Assembly: GCA_037189985.1 (NCBI GenBank)
Contig: JBBCJX010000005.1
Coordinates: forward strand, 10,659 to 74,658
Reading direction: 5' to 3'
DNA: 64,000 nucleotides
Origin: UBA2031 sp037189985
Lineage (GTDB): Bacteria; Pseudomonadota; Gammaproteobacteria; Pseudomonadales; Moraxellaceae
Shown piece after piece: positions 1 through 11,272 of the stretch. Below the pieces are notes generated by a model that saw only the letters and a program-made list of their open reading frames with translations, did not search any database and was not told the DNA's origin. The translations under genes and the position numbers were made by a program. Position 1 is the first letter of the stretch. Each line of letters opens with the position of its first letter.

Positions 1-661
1 GGCGGGAGTCGGTGCTCTGGGCGTCAGGATCACAGGTGATCTGGCTGCCGTGGCGAATGATTTTGATGTGCTGATTGATTTCACGGCACCGGCCGCGACA
101 GCGCTGCATGTGGAGATTTGCCGTCAGGCCGGCAAGAAGATCGTGATCGGCACGACCGGGCTGGACGAGGCGCAGAAGTCTGCCCTCAAGACGGCATCCG
201 TCAGCACGGGTATTGTCTATTCCGGCAACTATTCGATTGGCGTGAATGTGACCTTGCGCCTGCTGGAGCTGGCCGCCGAAACCTTTGGCGATACCGTGGA
301 TGTGGAAATCATCGAGGCCCATCACCGGCACAAGGTGGACGCGCCTTCCGGTACGGCACTGATGATGGGTGAGGCCGTAGCGGGCGCGCTGGGTCGTGAC
401 CTCAAGAAAGTCGCCGTCTATGAGCGCCATGGCCACACCGGCGCCCGTGAACGTGAAAGCATTGGCTTCCAGACGATACGTGGCGGTGACATCGTGGGCG
501 ACCACAATGTCATGTTCATTGGTGAGGGCGAGCGCGTGGAAATCCGCCACGTTGCCACCAGCCGCATGAATTTCGCCAACGGTGCCGTGCGTGCGGCGCA
601 ATGGGTGGCGGGTCGCGAGCCCGGGCTCTATGACATGCGTGATGTATTGAAGCTGCGCTGA
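1..661 (+). CDS. dapB: 4-hydroxy-tetrahydrodipicolinate reductase, 5' end cut by the window
   Basis: Reduces the dipicolinate precursor with NAD(P)H in lysine and meso-diaminopimelate synthesis (cytoplasm). The reading frame is open from base 2, and the residues before the GTG at 50 still match DapB, so that GTG is internal and the true start lies upstream. Counting from base 50, a GTTG nucleotide-binding turn lies near residue 34 and the catalytic His-His-x-His-Lys motif at 91-95, followed by DAPSGTA. About 220 of the usual 265-270 residues are present, including the whole C-terminal catalytic half. carA follows further downstream, as in Pseudomonas, but a convergent GGDEF gene intervenes. 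Confidence 0.97.
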   Translation, partial: AGVGALGVRITGDLAAVANDFDVLIDFTAPAATALHVEICRQAGKKIVIGTTGLDEAQKSALKTASVSTGIVYSGNYSIGVNVTLRLLELAAETFGDTVDVEIIEAHHRHKVDAPSGTALMMGEAVAGALGRDLKKVAVYERHGHTGARERESIGFQTIRGGDIVGDHNVMFIGEGERVEIRHVATSRMNFANGAVRAAQWVAGREPGLYDMRDVLKLR

Positions 662-672
662 TGTGCAGACAC

Positions 673-700
673 AAAAAAGCCGGCAGTAGCCGGCTTTTTT
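673..700. terminator. Bidirectional intrinsic terminator, dapB / GGDEF gene
   Basis: A perfect stem with A6 on one side and T6 on the other (GCCGGC, loop AGTA, GCCGGC) lies between the stop codons of the convergent dapB and GGDEF genes and can serve both. Confidence 0.9.
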
Positions 701-715
701 GTGGGCGCTGCAAGC

Positions 716-1981
716 TCAGGCAACAGCTTTGTCAGTCTGGCCATCCACGCTGACACGATTGCGCCCGCTTTCCTTGGCACGGTAAAGCGCCTGGTCGGCG
801 GCCAGCAACAGGGCTTCCGGGCCTTTGTGCTGTGATGAGGGTGTCAGGCTGGCAACACCGAAGCTGGCCGTGACGCTGCCATGGCTAGAACTCTGGTGCG
901 GAATGGCCAGCTCCACGATGCGGTCGCGCAGGCGCTCCGCAATGATGCTGGCCTGCTGGGTCGTGGCATTGGTCAGCACCAGAACAAATTCCTCACCGCC
1001 ATAACGTGCGGCAAGGTCGCCCGGACGACGGGCAAAGTCTTTCAGGGCGCCGGCTACTTCGCGCAGGCACTCGTCCCCGGCCTGATGGCCGTAGGTGTCG
1101 TTGAAAAGCTTGAAATGATCGACATCGATCATGATGAGGCCCAGGGGCTCGCGCTTGCGCAAGGCGCGCTGCCACTCGGTGGCCAGGTTCACATCCAGCG
1201 AGCGGCGGTTGGCGATCTGGGTGAGGCCATCGATGGCGGTGAGGTATTGCAGGCGCAGGTTGGACTCTTCCAGGTCGTGCTTTTCAAAGTTCAGCAGGCG
1301 CGACTGCAGGTAGTTCTGCCGCAGGCTGCGCTCGATCAGGAAGGTGCCCACCAGTGCATAGAGGGCCGATGCAATGGCGACGAAGTTGTTGATGATGAGC
1401 AGCTTCACCGGTGGCTCGCTGACCAGACCCCAGTTGCCGGGCAGGGCAGCAAGCAGGCCGGGCAGCCTTGCATCACCAAAGGCGATGAAGCCCACGTTGA
1501 GTGTCAGCACCATGATGATGGCGGCGGGCATGCCCCACATGAACTGGAGCCGGGACAGCACGAACACCACCAGCATCACCATGGTGATGGCGCCGGAGTA
1601 ATAGTGATTGAAGGGCTCGCTGGCATGTACGGAAATGCCGACGAGGCCGGCAACGCAAAGGCAGCCGCCGATGGTGGCTAACTGCTGCATGTAGCGTTCG
1701 CCCAGCCGCGTGCGGGAAAGAAGGAGCATGCCCAGCATGGGCGCGACGATCAGCAGGCGGAAGGTCCAGAGCTCGCCGGCAACCTCGGGCATCCAGAAGG
1801 GATCCACAACCCCGCAGGCCAGCAGGATGACGCAACCCAGCAGCATGGCAAGTTGCATGTGGGTGCGATAGCGGCGGCTGTAGTCCTGCTGGAACTCGGC
1901 TTCGAGGACCTTGGGAAAGCGCAGGCGCCAGCCCTTGTTGTCCAAGAGCTGGCGCAGTGCATTGAGTTCTGTTTGTTCCAT
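716..1981 (-). CDS. Membrane-bound GGDEF diguanylate cyclase
   Basis: Predicted to make cyclic di-GMP from two GTP at the inner membrane. With the start at 1981 (MEQTELNALRQ) the protein has 421 residues. The open frame runs 67 codons further upstream, but that stretch is proline/arginine-rich and overlaps the carA promoter region. The N-terminal half contains about six hydrophobic helices, then a linker and a GGDEF domain. The active site GGEEF is at about 328-332, so it should be catalytic. An RPGD inhibitory I-site at 319-322 lies exactly five residues upstream, so product feedback is expected. It is convergent with dapB and divergent from carA. The sensory N-terminus matches no family I can name. 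Confidence 0.9.
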   Translation of the reverse strand: MEQTELNALRQLLDNKGWRLRFPKVLEAEFQQDYSRRYRTHMQLAMLLGCVILLACGVVDPFWMPEVAGELWTFRLLIVAPMLGMLLLSRTRLGERYMQQLATIGGCLCVAGLVGISVHASEPFNHYYSGAITMVMLVVFVLSRLQFMWGMPAAIIMVLTLNVGFIAFGDARLPGLLAALPGNWGLVSEPPVKLLIINNFVAIASALYALVGTFLIERSLRQNYLQSRLLNFEKHDLEESNLRLQYLTAIDGLTQIANRRSLDVNLATEWQRALRKREPLGLIMIDVDHFKLFNDTYGHQAGDECLREVAGALKDFARRPGDLAARYGGEEFVLVLTNATTQQASIIAERLRDRIVELAIPHQSSSHGSVTASFGVASLTPSSQHKGPEALLLAADQALYRAKESGRNRVSVDGQTDKAVA

Positions 1982-2164
1982 GCCTGACCTGATCTTGTTG
2001 TTTGGGTCTGGACGGCAATCCGGGATGGGGGTGCGTAAAAGCGATGGCAGCATAAGGGAGGCTGCAGGAGCAAGAGAGCGTCCGCCGACCGGCGGCAAGT
2101 GCTGATCATACGGCGCGGCTGACTCGCTGGACGCATCGAAAGCAGCCCGACAGCGCTGCTGCTG

Positions 2165-2194
2165 TTGGACACAAATGGTCATTTTCCGTAGAAT
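2165..2194 (+). promoter_or_regulatory. Putative sigma-70 promoter for carAB-greA
   Basis: TTGGAC (2165-2170), an 18-bp spacer and TAGAAT (2189-2194). Transcription from about 2202 would give a leader of roughly 140 nt before carA. Confidence 0.55.
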
Positions 2195-2207
2195 TCGCGC
2201 TCAATCT

Positions 2208-2341
2208 GTGCCCGGTGCGGGTCTCCGCACGGTCCGGCACCCTCAAAATTCCGGATGAGTCCTAAAAAAGCGAGAAGGAGCCCCTCTTTCTCGCTTTTTT
2301 ACACGGGCGCGTCCCGCCAGCATTCCTTGAATCGGAGGTAG
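2208..2341 (+). promoter_or_regulatory. carA leader with candidate transcription attenuator and short leader ORF
   Basis: Three elements lie between the promoter and carA. First, a nested GC-rich hairpin at about 2208-2240 (GTGCGG/CCGCAC core). Second, a 28-codon ORF from ATG 2255 to TAG 2339-2341, ending two bases before the carA start. Third, inside that ORF, a perfect 13-bp stem with A6/T6 flanks (2264-2276 with 2288-2300), which is a textbook intrinsic terminator. The ORF reads Lys-Lys-Ala-Arg-Arg through the terminator's 5' arm, with the Arg codons AGA AGG that look rare in this genome. No strong ribosome site precedes ATG 2255, so translation of the ORF is uncertain. The whole upstream gap (1982-2343) holds nothing else recognisable. 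Confidence 0.5.
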
Positions 2342-2343
2342 GT

Positions 2344-3477
2344 TTGAGCAAGCCCGCCCTTCTCGTCCTGCAAGACGGCAGCGTCTTCCGCGGGACATCC
2401 ATAGGCGCCGACGGCCTCAGCAGCGGTGAAGTCGTGTTCAACACGGCCATGACCGGCTACCAGGAAGTCCTCACTGACCCGTCCTATGCCCGTCAGATCG
2501 TCACCCTGACCTATCCCCATATCGGCAATACCGGGGTGAACAGCGAGGACGAAGAGGCCAAGGAGCTGTGGGCCGCCGGCCTCATCATCCGCGACCTCAG
2601 CATGATTCCCTCCAGCTTCCGCTCCCAGGAAACGCTGTCGGACTACCTCAAGCGCCGCAACATCGTCGGCATCGCCGATATCGACACCCGCCGCCTGACC
2701 CGCATCCTGCGCGAGAAGGGTGCCCAGAACGGCGCCATCATCGCCGGCGACAGCGTCGATGAAGCCAAGGCTCTCGCCGCCGCCAAGGCCTTCCCCGGCC
2801 TCAAGGGCATGGACCTGGCCAAGGTGGTGTCGGTCAAGGAGAGCTACCGCTGGACCGAGGGCAGCTGGATCTTGGGCAAGGGCCATGTCACGCCCACCGC
2901 CCCCGCCAAATTCAAGGTCGTGGCCTATGACTACGGTGTGAAGGTCAACATCCTGCGCATGCTGGTCGATCGTGGCTGCGACGTCACCGTGGTGCCGGCG
3001 CAGACCCCGGCCGCGGACGTGCTGAAGCTGAATCCGGACGGCATCTTCCTGTCCAACGGCCCTGGCGACCCCGAGCCCTGCGACTACGCCATCGCCGCCA
3101 TCAAGGAATTCCTCAATACCGACATCCCGGTGTTCGGTATCTGCCTGGGCCACCAGCTGCTGGCGCTGGCCTCCGGTGCCAGGACGGTGAAGATGGGCCT
3201 GGGCCACCACGGCGCCAACCATCCCGTGCAGGACATCGAGAAAGGCACGGTGATGATCACCTCGCAGAACCACGGTTTTGCGGTGGACGAGACCACGCTG
3301 CCGGCCACCCTGCGCGTGACGCACCGCTCGCTCTTCGATGGTTCCAACCAGGGCATACATCGCAACGACAAGCCGGCCTTCAGCTTCCAGGGTCACCCCG
3401 AAGCCAGCCCCGGTCCGCACGATGCCTCGCCGCTGTTCGACCACTTCATTGAATTGATGCAGGCCCGGAAGAAGTAA
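2344..3477 (+). CDS. carA: Carbamoyl-phosphate synthase, small (glutaminase) subunit
   Basis: Hydrolyses glutamine and channels ammonia to CarB, which makes carbamoyl phosphate for arginine and pyrimidines. The protein has 377 residues, normal for the family. The class I amidotransferase triad is visible: Cys267 in GICLGHQ, and His351 and Glu353 in QGHPEASPGP. The start is a TTG preceded by GGAGG at about 2333-2338, and it aligns with the N-terminus of other CarA proteins. carB begins four bases after the stop, so the two are co-transcribed with greA. The upstream leader suggests attenuation control. Confidence 0.97.
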   Translation: MSKPALLVLQDGSVFRGTSIGADGLSSGEVVFNTAMTGYQEVLTDPSYARQIVTLTYPHIGNTGVNSEDEEAKELWAAGLIIRDLSMIPSSFRSQETLSDYLKRRNIVGIADIDTRRLTRILREKGAQNGAIIAGDSVDEAKALAAAKAFPGLKGMDLAKVVSVKESYRWTEGSWILGKGHVTPTAPAKFKVVAYDYGVKVNILRMLVDRGCDVTVVPAQTPAADVLKLNPDGIFLSNGPGDPEPCDYAIAAIKEFLNTDIPVFGICLGHQLLALASGARTVKMGLGHHGANHPVQDIEKGTVMITSQNHGFAVDETTLPATLRVTHRSLFDGSNQGIHRNDKPAFSFQGHPEASPGPHDASPLFDHFIELMQARKK

Positions 3478-3480
3478 GCC

Positions 3481-6698
<3,218 letters not shown>

Positions 6699-6699
<1 letters not shown>

Positions 6700-7175
6700 T
6701 GCAACGTTTTCCCATGACCAAGCAGGGCCACGATGCCCTGCAGGCTGAATTGCAGCATCTCAAGACCGTGGAGCGCCCGCGCATTTCTGCGGCCATTGCG
6801 GAAGCGCGTGCGCACGGTGATCTCAAGGAAAATGCCGAATACCATGCGGCCCGCGAGCAGCAGGGCTTCGTGGAAGGCCGTATCCAGGATATCGAAGGCA
6901 AGCTTTCCAGCGCCCAGGTGATTGATGTCACCACCATGCCCAAGACTGGCAAGGTGATCTTCGGCGTCACGGTGGACATCGTGAATGTGGATACCGATGA
7001 AACCAAGACCTACCAGATCGTGGGTGACGACGAAGCGGACATCAAGGCCAACAAGATTTCCGTGAACTCTCCGATTGCCCGTGGCCTCATCGGCAAGGAG
7101 GAGGGTGATACCGTCGGTATCCAGACGCCGGGCGGTGTGGTCGAGTATGAAATTGTGGAAGTGCGCTACGAGTAA
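6699..7175 (+). CDS. greA: Transcript cleavage factor GreA
   Basis: Rescues backtracked RNA polymerase by stimulating cleavage of the 3' RNA end. The protein has 158 residues, with an N-terminal coiled coil (the motif HGDLKENAEYHAAREQQ at about 35-51 carries the tip acidic residues) and a C-terminal FKBP-like domain with NSPIARGLIGK. The ATG at 6699 overlaps the carB stop and has AAGGAG at 6685-6690. An in-frame TTG one codon upstream is less likely. It is the last gene of carA-carB-greA, the arrangement described for Pseudomonas aeruginosa. Confidence 0.97.
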
Positions 7176-7190
7176 GGTCGATACGCCAAT

Positions 7191-7220
7191 AAAAAGCCCC
7201 GGCATGTCCGGGGCTTTTTA
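7191..7220. terminator. Bidirectional terminator, greA / yhbY
   Basis: AAAAAGCCCCGG, a short loop, then CCGGGGCTTTTTA between the convergent greA and yhbY stops. It fits as a terminator on both strands. Confidence 0.9.
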
Positions 7221-7227
7221 TTGCCAC

Positions 7228-7548
7228 TCATTCCTTGAGGTGACTGTGGCGCAGCAGGTTGGATAGCTTGGGGTTGGGCTTTTTGGCGGGACGATAGAGC
7301 AGCACGATCTTGCCGATGATCTGTACTATCTGGGCGTGGCTGCTTTTGGCGATCTGCTGCATGGCTGCCGCGCGCTCGTCCCGGTCTTCGCCGTTGACCC
7401 GGACCTTGATCAGCTCGTGGTCTTCCAGAGCACGGTCCGTCTCTGCCAGGATGCCCTCGGTCAGCCCCTGCCCGCCGGTCATGACCACGGGCGATAGCGC
7501 GTGACCGATACTGCGGAAGCGTTTCTTTTCGGCAATCGAGAGCGGCAT
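7228..7548 (-). CDS. yhbY: CRM-domain RNA-binding protein YhbY
   Basis: A small single-domain CRM protein associated with pre-50S ribosomal particles in E. coli. It has 106 residues from the ATG at 7548 (MPLSIAEKKRF). The frame extends 21 codons upstream, but that part runs into the promoter. Family landmarks are GLTEGILAE near 30 and a C-terminal VIGK-type motif (QIIGKIVLLYRPAKK). It is divergent from rlmE, as in E. coli and Pseudomonas, with about 90 bp between the starts. Confidence 0.93.
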   Translation of the reverse strand: MPLSIAEKKRFRSIGHALSPVVMTGGQGLTEGILAETDRALEDHELIKVRVNGEDRDERAAAMQQIAKSSHAQIVQIIGKIVLLYRPAKKPNPKLSNLLRHSHLKE

Positions 7549-7590
7549 GATGGCGGGGACCCTGCTTTTGTGGAGTGATTCTGGTAAAAA

Positions 7591-7606
7591 GGGCGCCCAT
7601 TCTAGC
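7591..7606 (-). promoter_or_regulatory. Putative yhbY promoter -10 region
   Basis: Read on the minus strand, GCTAGAATGGGCGCCC contains the -10 hexamer TAGAAT (7599-7604) followed by a GC-rich discriminator. The -35 is weak. The same GCTAGAAT..GCGCC layout precedes mrcB and tyrS. Confidence 0.4.
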
Positions 7607-7638
7607 CACAAAGCCCCCGTTGCTCACGCATTCCCGTC

Positions 7639-8292
7639 ATGGCTGAAAAGTTCCGTAATCCCAAGCTCAGCGCCTCCAGCAAGACCTGGTTGCGGGAGCA
7701 TTGGGAAGACCATTATGTGAGGCAGGCCCAGAAAGACGGCTATCGCTCACGGGCAGCCTACAAGTTGTTGGAAATCAACGAGAAAGACCAGATTATCCTG
7801 CCCGGCATGACCGTGGTGGACTTGGGGAGTGCCCCGGGGAGCTGGTCGCAGATCGTGGCGCGACTGGTGGGCGCCTCATCTGAAAAAAGCGGTGGGCGTG
7901 TGGTAGCGTCGGACATCCTGCCCATGGATGCCTTGCCCGGAGTCAGCTTCATCCAGGGTGACTTTCGCGAGGAGGGGGTCTTTGAGCAAATACTCGGAGC
8001 CATCGCGGGAGTCCCCGTTGATCTTGTAATCTCCGACATTGCCCCCAATATGTCCGGTACGAGTGCCGACCAGCCGCGGGCAATCCACCTCTGCGAGCTG
8101 GCGCTGGACATGGCTGTCCGTGTGCTCAAGCCCGGGGGAGACTTTGTGGTCAAGGTCTTCCAGGGCGAGGGCTATGATGAGTACCGGAAGGCCGTGCAGG
8201 CACGGTTCAAGGTGCTCAAGACCCGCAAGCCGCAAGCTTCGAGGCCCCGTTCCCCTGAGGTTTACCTTCTGGCACGGGATTTCCGGGGCTAG
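7639..8292 (+). CDS. rlmE: 23S rRNA 2'-O-ribose U2552 methyltransferase RlmE (FtsJ/RrmJ)
   Basis: Methylates the A-loop uridine of 23S rRNA using S-adenosylmethionine. The protein has 217 residues. The SAM-binding loop VVDLGSAPGSWS is at 59-70. The catalytic K-D-K set is present as Lys42 (RAAYKLLE), Asp133 (ISDIAPNMSG) and Lys172 (VVKVFQGEGYDEY). The ATG at 7639 gives the standard N-terminus. ftsH lies 81 bp downstream in the same direction, the classical rlmE-ftsH pair. Confidence 0.97.
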   Translation: MAEKFRNPKLSASSKTWLREHWEDHYVRQAQKDGYRSRAAYKLLEINEKDQIILPGMTVVDLGSAPGSWSQIVARLVGASSEKSGGRVVASDILPMDALPGVSFIQGDFREEGVFEQILGAIAGVPVDLVISDIAPNMSGTSADQPRAIHLCELALDMAVRVLKPGGDFVVKVFQGEGYDEYRKAVQARFKVLKTRKPQASRPRSPEVYLLARDFRG

Positions 8293-8334
8293 ATTTGCAT
8301 CCGCCGGTCCGCACTGAGTGCGCTGACCTGCGCC

Positions 8335-8340
8335 TATAAT
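8335..8340 (+). promoter_or_regulatory. Possible ftsH promoter -10 element
   Basis: A perfect TATAAT 34 bp before the ftsH TTG. No convincing -35 is visible at the right distance, so the element is tentative. Heat-shock elements of the sigma-32 type were not recognised. Confidence 0.35.
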
Positions 8341-8373
8341 GTCGCCATACGGCGTAGCGCTCGGGAGTCTCCC

Positions 8374-10317
8374 TTGAACGACATGGTGAAGAATCTGATC
8401 CTCTGGCTGGTGATTGCGGGCGTGCTCGTGTTCGTCTTCAGCAACTTCAACCAGCAGCCAACAACGCAGCCCATGAACTACTCCGAGTTCGTGACGGCAG
8501 TTGGCAATGGCGAGATAAAGAAGGTCAAGATCGAAGGCCTCAACATCAGCGGCGAGAAGCAGAGCGGCGAGCAGTTCAAGACGGTGCGCCCGCCCGTGCA
8601 GGATGACACCCTGATTCCTTCGTTGCTTGAGAAAAAAGTGGTCGTCGAGGGTGCGCCACCTGAACAGCAGAGTGTCTGGATGCAACTGCTGATCGCCAGT
8701 TTCCCTGTGCTCATCATCATTGCCCTGTTCATGTTCTTCATGCGCCAGATGCAGGGTGGTGGTGCTGGTGGCAAGGGCGGCCCCATGACCTTCGGCAAAT
8801 CCAAGGCACGTCTGCTTTCCGAAGACCAGATCAAGACCACCTTCGCTGATGTCGCCGGCTGCGACGAGGCCAAGGAAGACGTGGCCGAAATCGTCGAATT
8901 CCTGCGCGACCCGGGCAAGTTCCAGAAGCTGGGCGGCAAGATTCCGCGCGGCGTGCTCATGGTTGGCCCGCCCGGTACGGGTAAAACCCTGCTGGCGAAA
9001 TCCATCGCTGGTGAAGCCAAGGTTCCCTTCTTTTCCATCTCCGGTTCCGACTTTGTGGAAATGTTTGTAGGCGTTGGTGCGTCGCGCGTGCGTGACATGT
9101 TCGAACAGGCCAAGAAGCAGGCTCCCTGCATCATCTTTATCGATGAAATCGATGCTGTGGGCCGTCACCGTGGCGCTGGCCTTGGTGGTGGTCATGACGA
9201 GCGCGAGCAGACGCTGAACCAGCTGCTGGTGGAAATGGATGGTTTCGAGACTGGCGACGGCATCATCGTCATCGCGGCTACCAACCGCCCTGACGTGCTG
9301 GACAACGCCCTGCTGCGTCCGGGTCGCTTTGATCGTCAGGTTGTTGTCGGTCTGCCGGATATCCGTGGGCGCGAACAGATACTCAAGGTGCACATGCGCA
9401 AGGTGCCGTTGGGTGACAATGTCGATGCGGAAAAGATTGCCCGTGGTACGCCTGGATTCTCCGGCGCCGATCTTGCCAACCTGGTGAACGAGGCTGCGCT
9501 TTTCGCTGCGCGCACCAACAAGAAAATTGTCGAGATGCGCGAGTTCGAGCAGGCCAAGGACAAGATCATGATGGGCGCCGAGCGCAAGTCCATGGTCATG
9601 TCCGAGGACGAGAAGCGCAATACGGCCTACCACGAAGCAGGTCATGCCATCGTCGGCCGCCTCGTGCCCGAGCACGACCCTGTTTACAAGGTGTCCATCA
9701 TTCCTCGGGGCCGTGCGCTGGGCGTGACCATGTTCCTGCCCGAGGTTGACCGTTACAGCTGGTCCAAGCGCGGTATCGAGTCAAAGATTTGCTCCATGTT
9801 TGGCGGGCGTATTGCCGAGGAATTGACGCTGGGATTCGATGGCGTGACCACGGGTGCCAGCAATGACATCCAGCGTGCCACCGAAATGGCGCGCAACATG
9901 GTGACCAAGTGGGGTCTGTCCGAAAAAATGGGCCCCCTCATGTATGAAGAGGATGAAGGCGAGGTTTTCCTCGGCCGCTCCGTGACACAGCGCAAGAATG
10001 TTTCGGCGCAGACTGCCATGGATATCGACAACGAAATCCGCGCCATCATTGACAAGTGCTACGACAGGGCCAAGGAAATCCTTGTCAGCAATCGTGACAA
10101 GCTGGAGTTGATGGCAGATGCGTTGATGCAGTACGAAACCATTGATGCCGAGCAGATCGATGCCATCATGGAAGGCCGCAAGCCCGAGCCGCCAAAGGGC
10201 TGGTCGGATGGAGATGGTGCCGTGAAGGCAGAAGAGGTTGTGGTGGAGTCAACGCTGGAGGAAGAGAAGCCAGCCGGTGATTTGCCTCCCATTGCCGGGG
10301 CGGCACCCCAGCACTGA
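8374..10317 (+). CDS. ftsH: ATP-dependent zinc metalloprotease FtsH
   Basis: Inner-membrane AAA+ protease that degrades short-lived and misassembled proteins. The protein has 647 residues. Two N-terminal membrane helices (about 7-25 and 108-128) flank a periplasmic domain, followed by a Gly-rich linker, the AAA module with Walker A GPPGTGKT at 198-205, Walker B FIDEIDA and SRH residues, then the zinc site HEAGH at 420-424. The TTG start, with CGGGAG upstream at 8362-8367, reproduces the conserved N-terminus; an in-frame ATG lies three codons later. The acidic C-terminal tail is normal for the family. Confidence 0.97.
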   Translation: MNDMVKNLILWLVIAGVLVFVFSNFNQQPTTQPMNYSEFVTAVGNGEIKKVKIEGLNISGEKQSGEQFKTVRPPVQDDTLIPSLLEKKVVVEGAPPEQQSVWMQLLIASFPVLIIIALFMFFMRQMQGGGAGGKGGPMTFGKSKARLLSEDQIKTTFADVAGCDEAKEDVAEIVEFLRDPGKFQKLGGKIPRGVLMVGPPGTGKTLLAKSIAGEAKVPFFSISGSDFVEMFVGVGASRVRDMFEQAKKQAPCIIFIDEIDAVGRHRGAGLGGGHDEREQTLNQLLVEMDGFETGDGIIVIAATNRPDVLDNALLRPGRFDRQVVVGLPDIRGREQILKVHMRKVPLGDNVDAEKIARGTPGFSGADLANLVNEAALFAARTNKKIVEMREFEQAKDKIMMGAERKSMVMSEDEKRNTAYHEAGHAIVGRLVPEHDPVYKVSIIPRGRALGVTMFLPEVDRYSWSKRGIESKICSMFGGRIAEELTLGFDGVTTGASNDIQRATEMARNMVTKWGLSEKMGPLMYEEDEGEVFLGRSVTQRKNVSAQTAMDIDNEIRAIIDKCYDRAKEILVSNRDKLELMADALMQYETIDAEQIDAIMEGRKPEPPKGWSDGDGAVKAEEVVVESTLEEEKPAGDLPPIAGAAPQH

Positions 10318-10322
10318 GTGAG

Positions 10323-10390
10323 ACCGGCGTCGTCAGTGGCGACGCCGGTAGCTGCCGATACCCGGAACGGGCCGCTCTTGCGGCCCGTTC
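10323..10390 (+). other. Two tandem perfect GC-rich hairpins between ftsH and folP
   Basis: Stem 1: ACCGGCGTCG / CGACGCCGGT (10323-10332 with 10340-10349, 10 bp). Stem 2: GAACGGGCCGC / GCGGCCCGTTC (10365-10375 with 10380-10390, 11 bp). Neither has a proper T-tract (the second is followed by CTTGTTG). They may be weak terminators or RNA-stabilising structures that set the ftsH:folP ratio. Confidence 0.6.
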
Positions 10391-10408
10391 CTTGTTGGGG
10401 GTTTGTTG

Positions 10409-11254
10409 ATGACTATCCTGCACTGTGGCCAACGCACGCTGGACCTGTCGTGTCCGGTGGTGATGGGTATTCTCAATGTCACGCCGGACTCGTTTTCTGA
10501 CGGCGGCCGCTATGTGACCCTTGATGCGGCGCTCTCCCATGCATTGCGCATGCAGGAAGAGGGTGCGCTGATCATTGATGTCGGCGCGGAAAGCACGCGA
10601 CCGGGCGCCGTGACGGTTTCTGTCCAGGAAGAACTGGACCGCATTCTGCCTGTCGTCGAGCGGATCGGGCGCGAGTGTGATGTTGTCGTCTCCGTGGATA
10701 CATCTACACCGGAGGTCATACGCGAAGCTTGCGCTGCCGGTGCCGGTTTCATCAATGACGTACGTGCCTTACGGCGACCGGGAGCGCTGGAGGCGGCGGC
10801 GAGCACAGGCTTGCCGGTATGCCTGATGCACATGCAGGGCGAGCCCGGCACGATGCAGCAGCAGCCTCGCTATGATGATCTGTTTGCGGAAATCGATGCG
10901 TTCTTCCGTGAGCGTGTTGCAGCCTGCCTGGCGGCAGGAGTCCGGGCAACCAGCATCGTGCTGGATCCGGGTTTCGGTTTCGGCAAGACACAGGCTCACA
11001 ATCTGGCCTTGCTTGATGGGCTGTCGCACTTCGAGGCTCTGGGATTTCCGCAGTTGATCGGTCTTTCCCGCAAGTCCATGCTGGGCACCATTCTGGGTGG
11101 GGCGGCAGTGGGTGATCGCTTACATGCGAGCGTAGCAGCAGCGGCAATTGCCGTATTGAATGGGGCACGTATCGTGCGTGTTCATGATGTAAAGGCAACG
11201 GCGGATGCCGTTGCTGTTGCAGCCGCTCTGCTTGAGCAGCGGCTGAAAACCTGA
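10409..11254 (+). CDS. folP: Dihydropteroate synthase
   Basis: Condenses p-aminobenzoate with dihydropterin pyrophosphate in folate synthesis; the target of sulfonamides. The protein has 281 residues from ATG 10409, which has GGGGG seven to ten bases upstream. Two in-frame TTG codons precede it. The TIM-barrel signatures are visible: GILNVTPDSFSDGG near 21-34 (pyrophosphate and metal binding), the DVGAESTRPGA loop near 57-67, DPGFGFGK, and the C-terminal RVHDV motif. It precedes glmM, the usual folP-glmM pair. Confidence 0.96.
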   Translation: MTILHCGQRTLDLSCPVVMGILNVTPDSFSDGGRYVTLDAALSHALRMQEEGALIIDVGAESTRPGAVTVSVQEELDRILPVVERIGRECDVVVSVDTSTPEVIREACAAGAGFINDVRALRRPGALEAAASTGLPVCLMHMQGEPGTMQQQPRYDDLFAEIDAFFRERVAACLAAGVRATSIVLDPGFGFGKTQAHNLALLDGLSHFEALGFPQLIGLSRKSMLGTILGGAAVGDRLHASVAAAAIAVLNGARIVRVHDVKATADAVAVAAALLEQRLKT

Positions 11255-11272
11255 AAAAGAGATGGACTGGCG

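Noticed and set aside
1982..2182. N-terminal extension of the GGDEF protein to 2182
   Set aside because: The extra 67 codons are Pro/Arg-rich, overlap the carA promoter and lack conservation with membrane cyclases; ATG 1981 gives a normal N-terminus.
7876..9675. A 599-codon minus-strand frame across rlmE and ftsH
   Set aside because: Antisense shadow of two clear genes with no recognisable domain.
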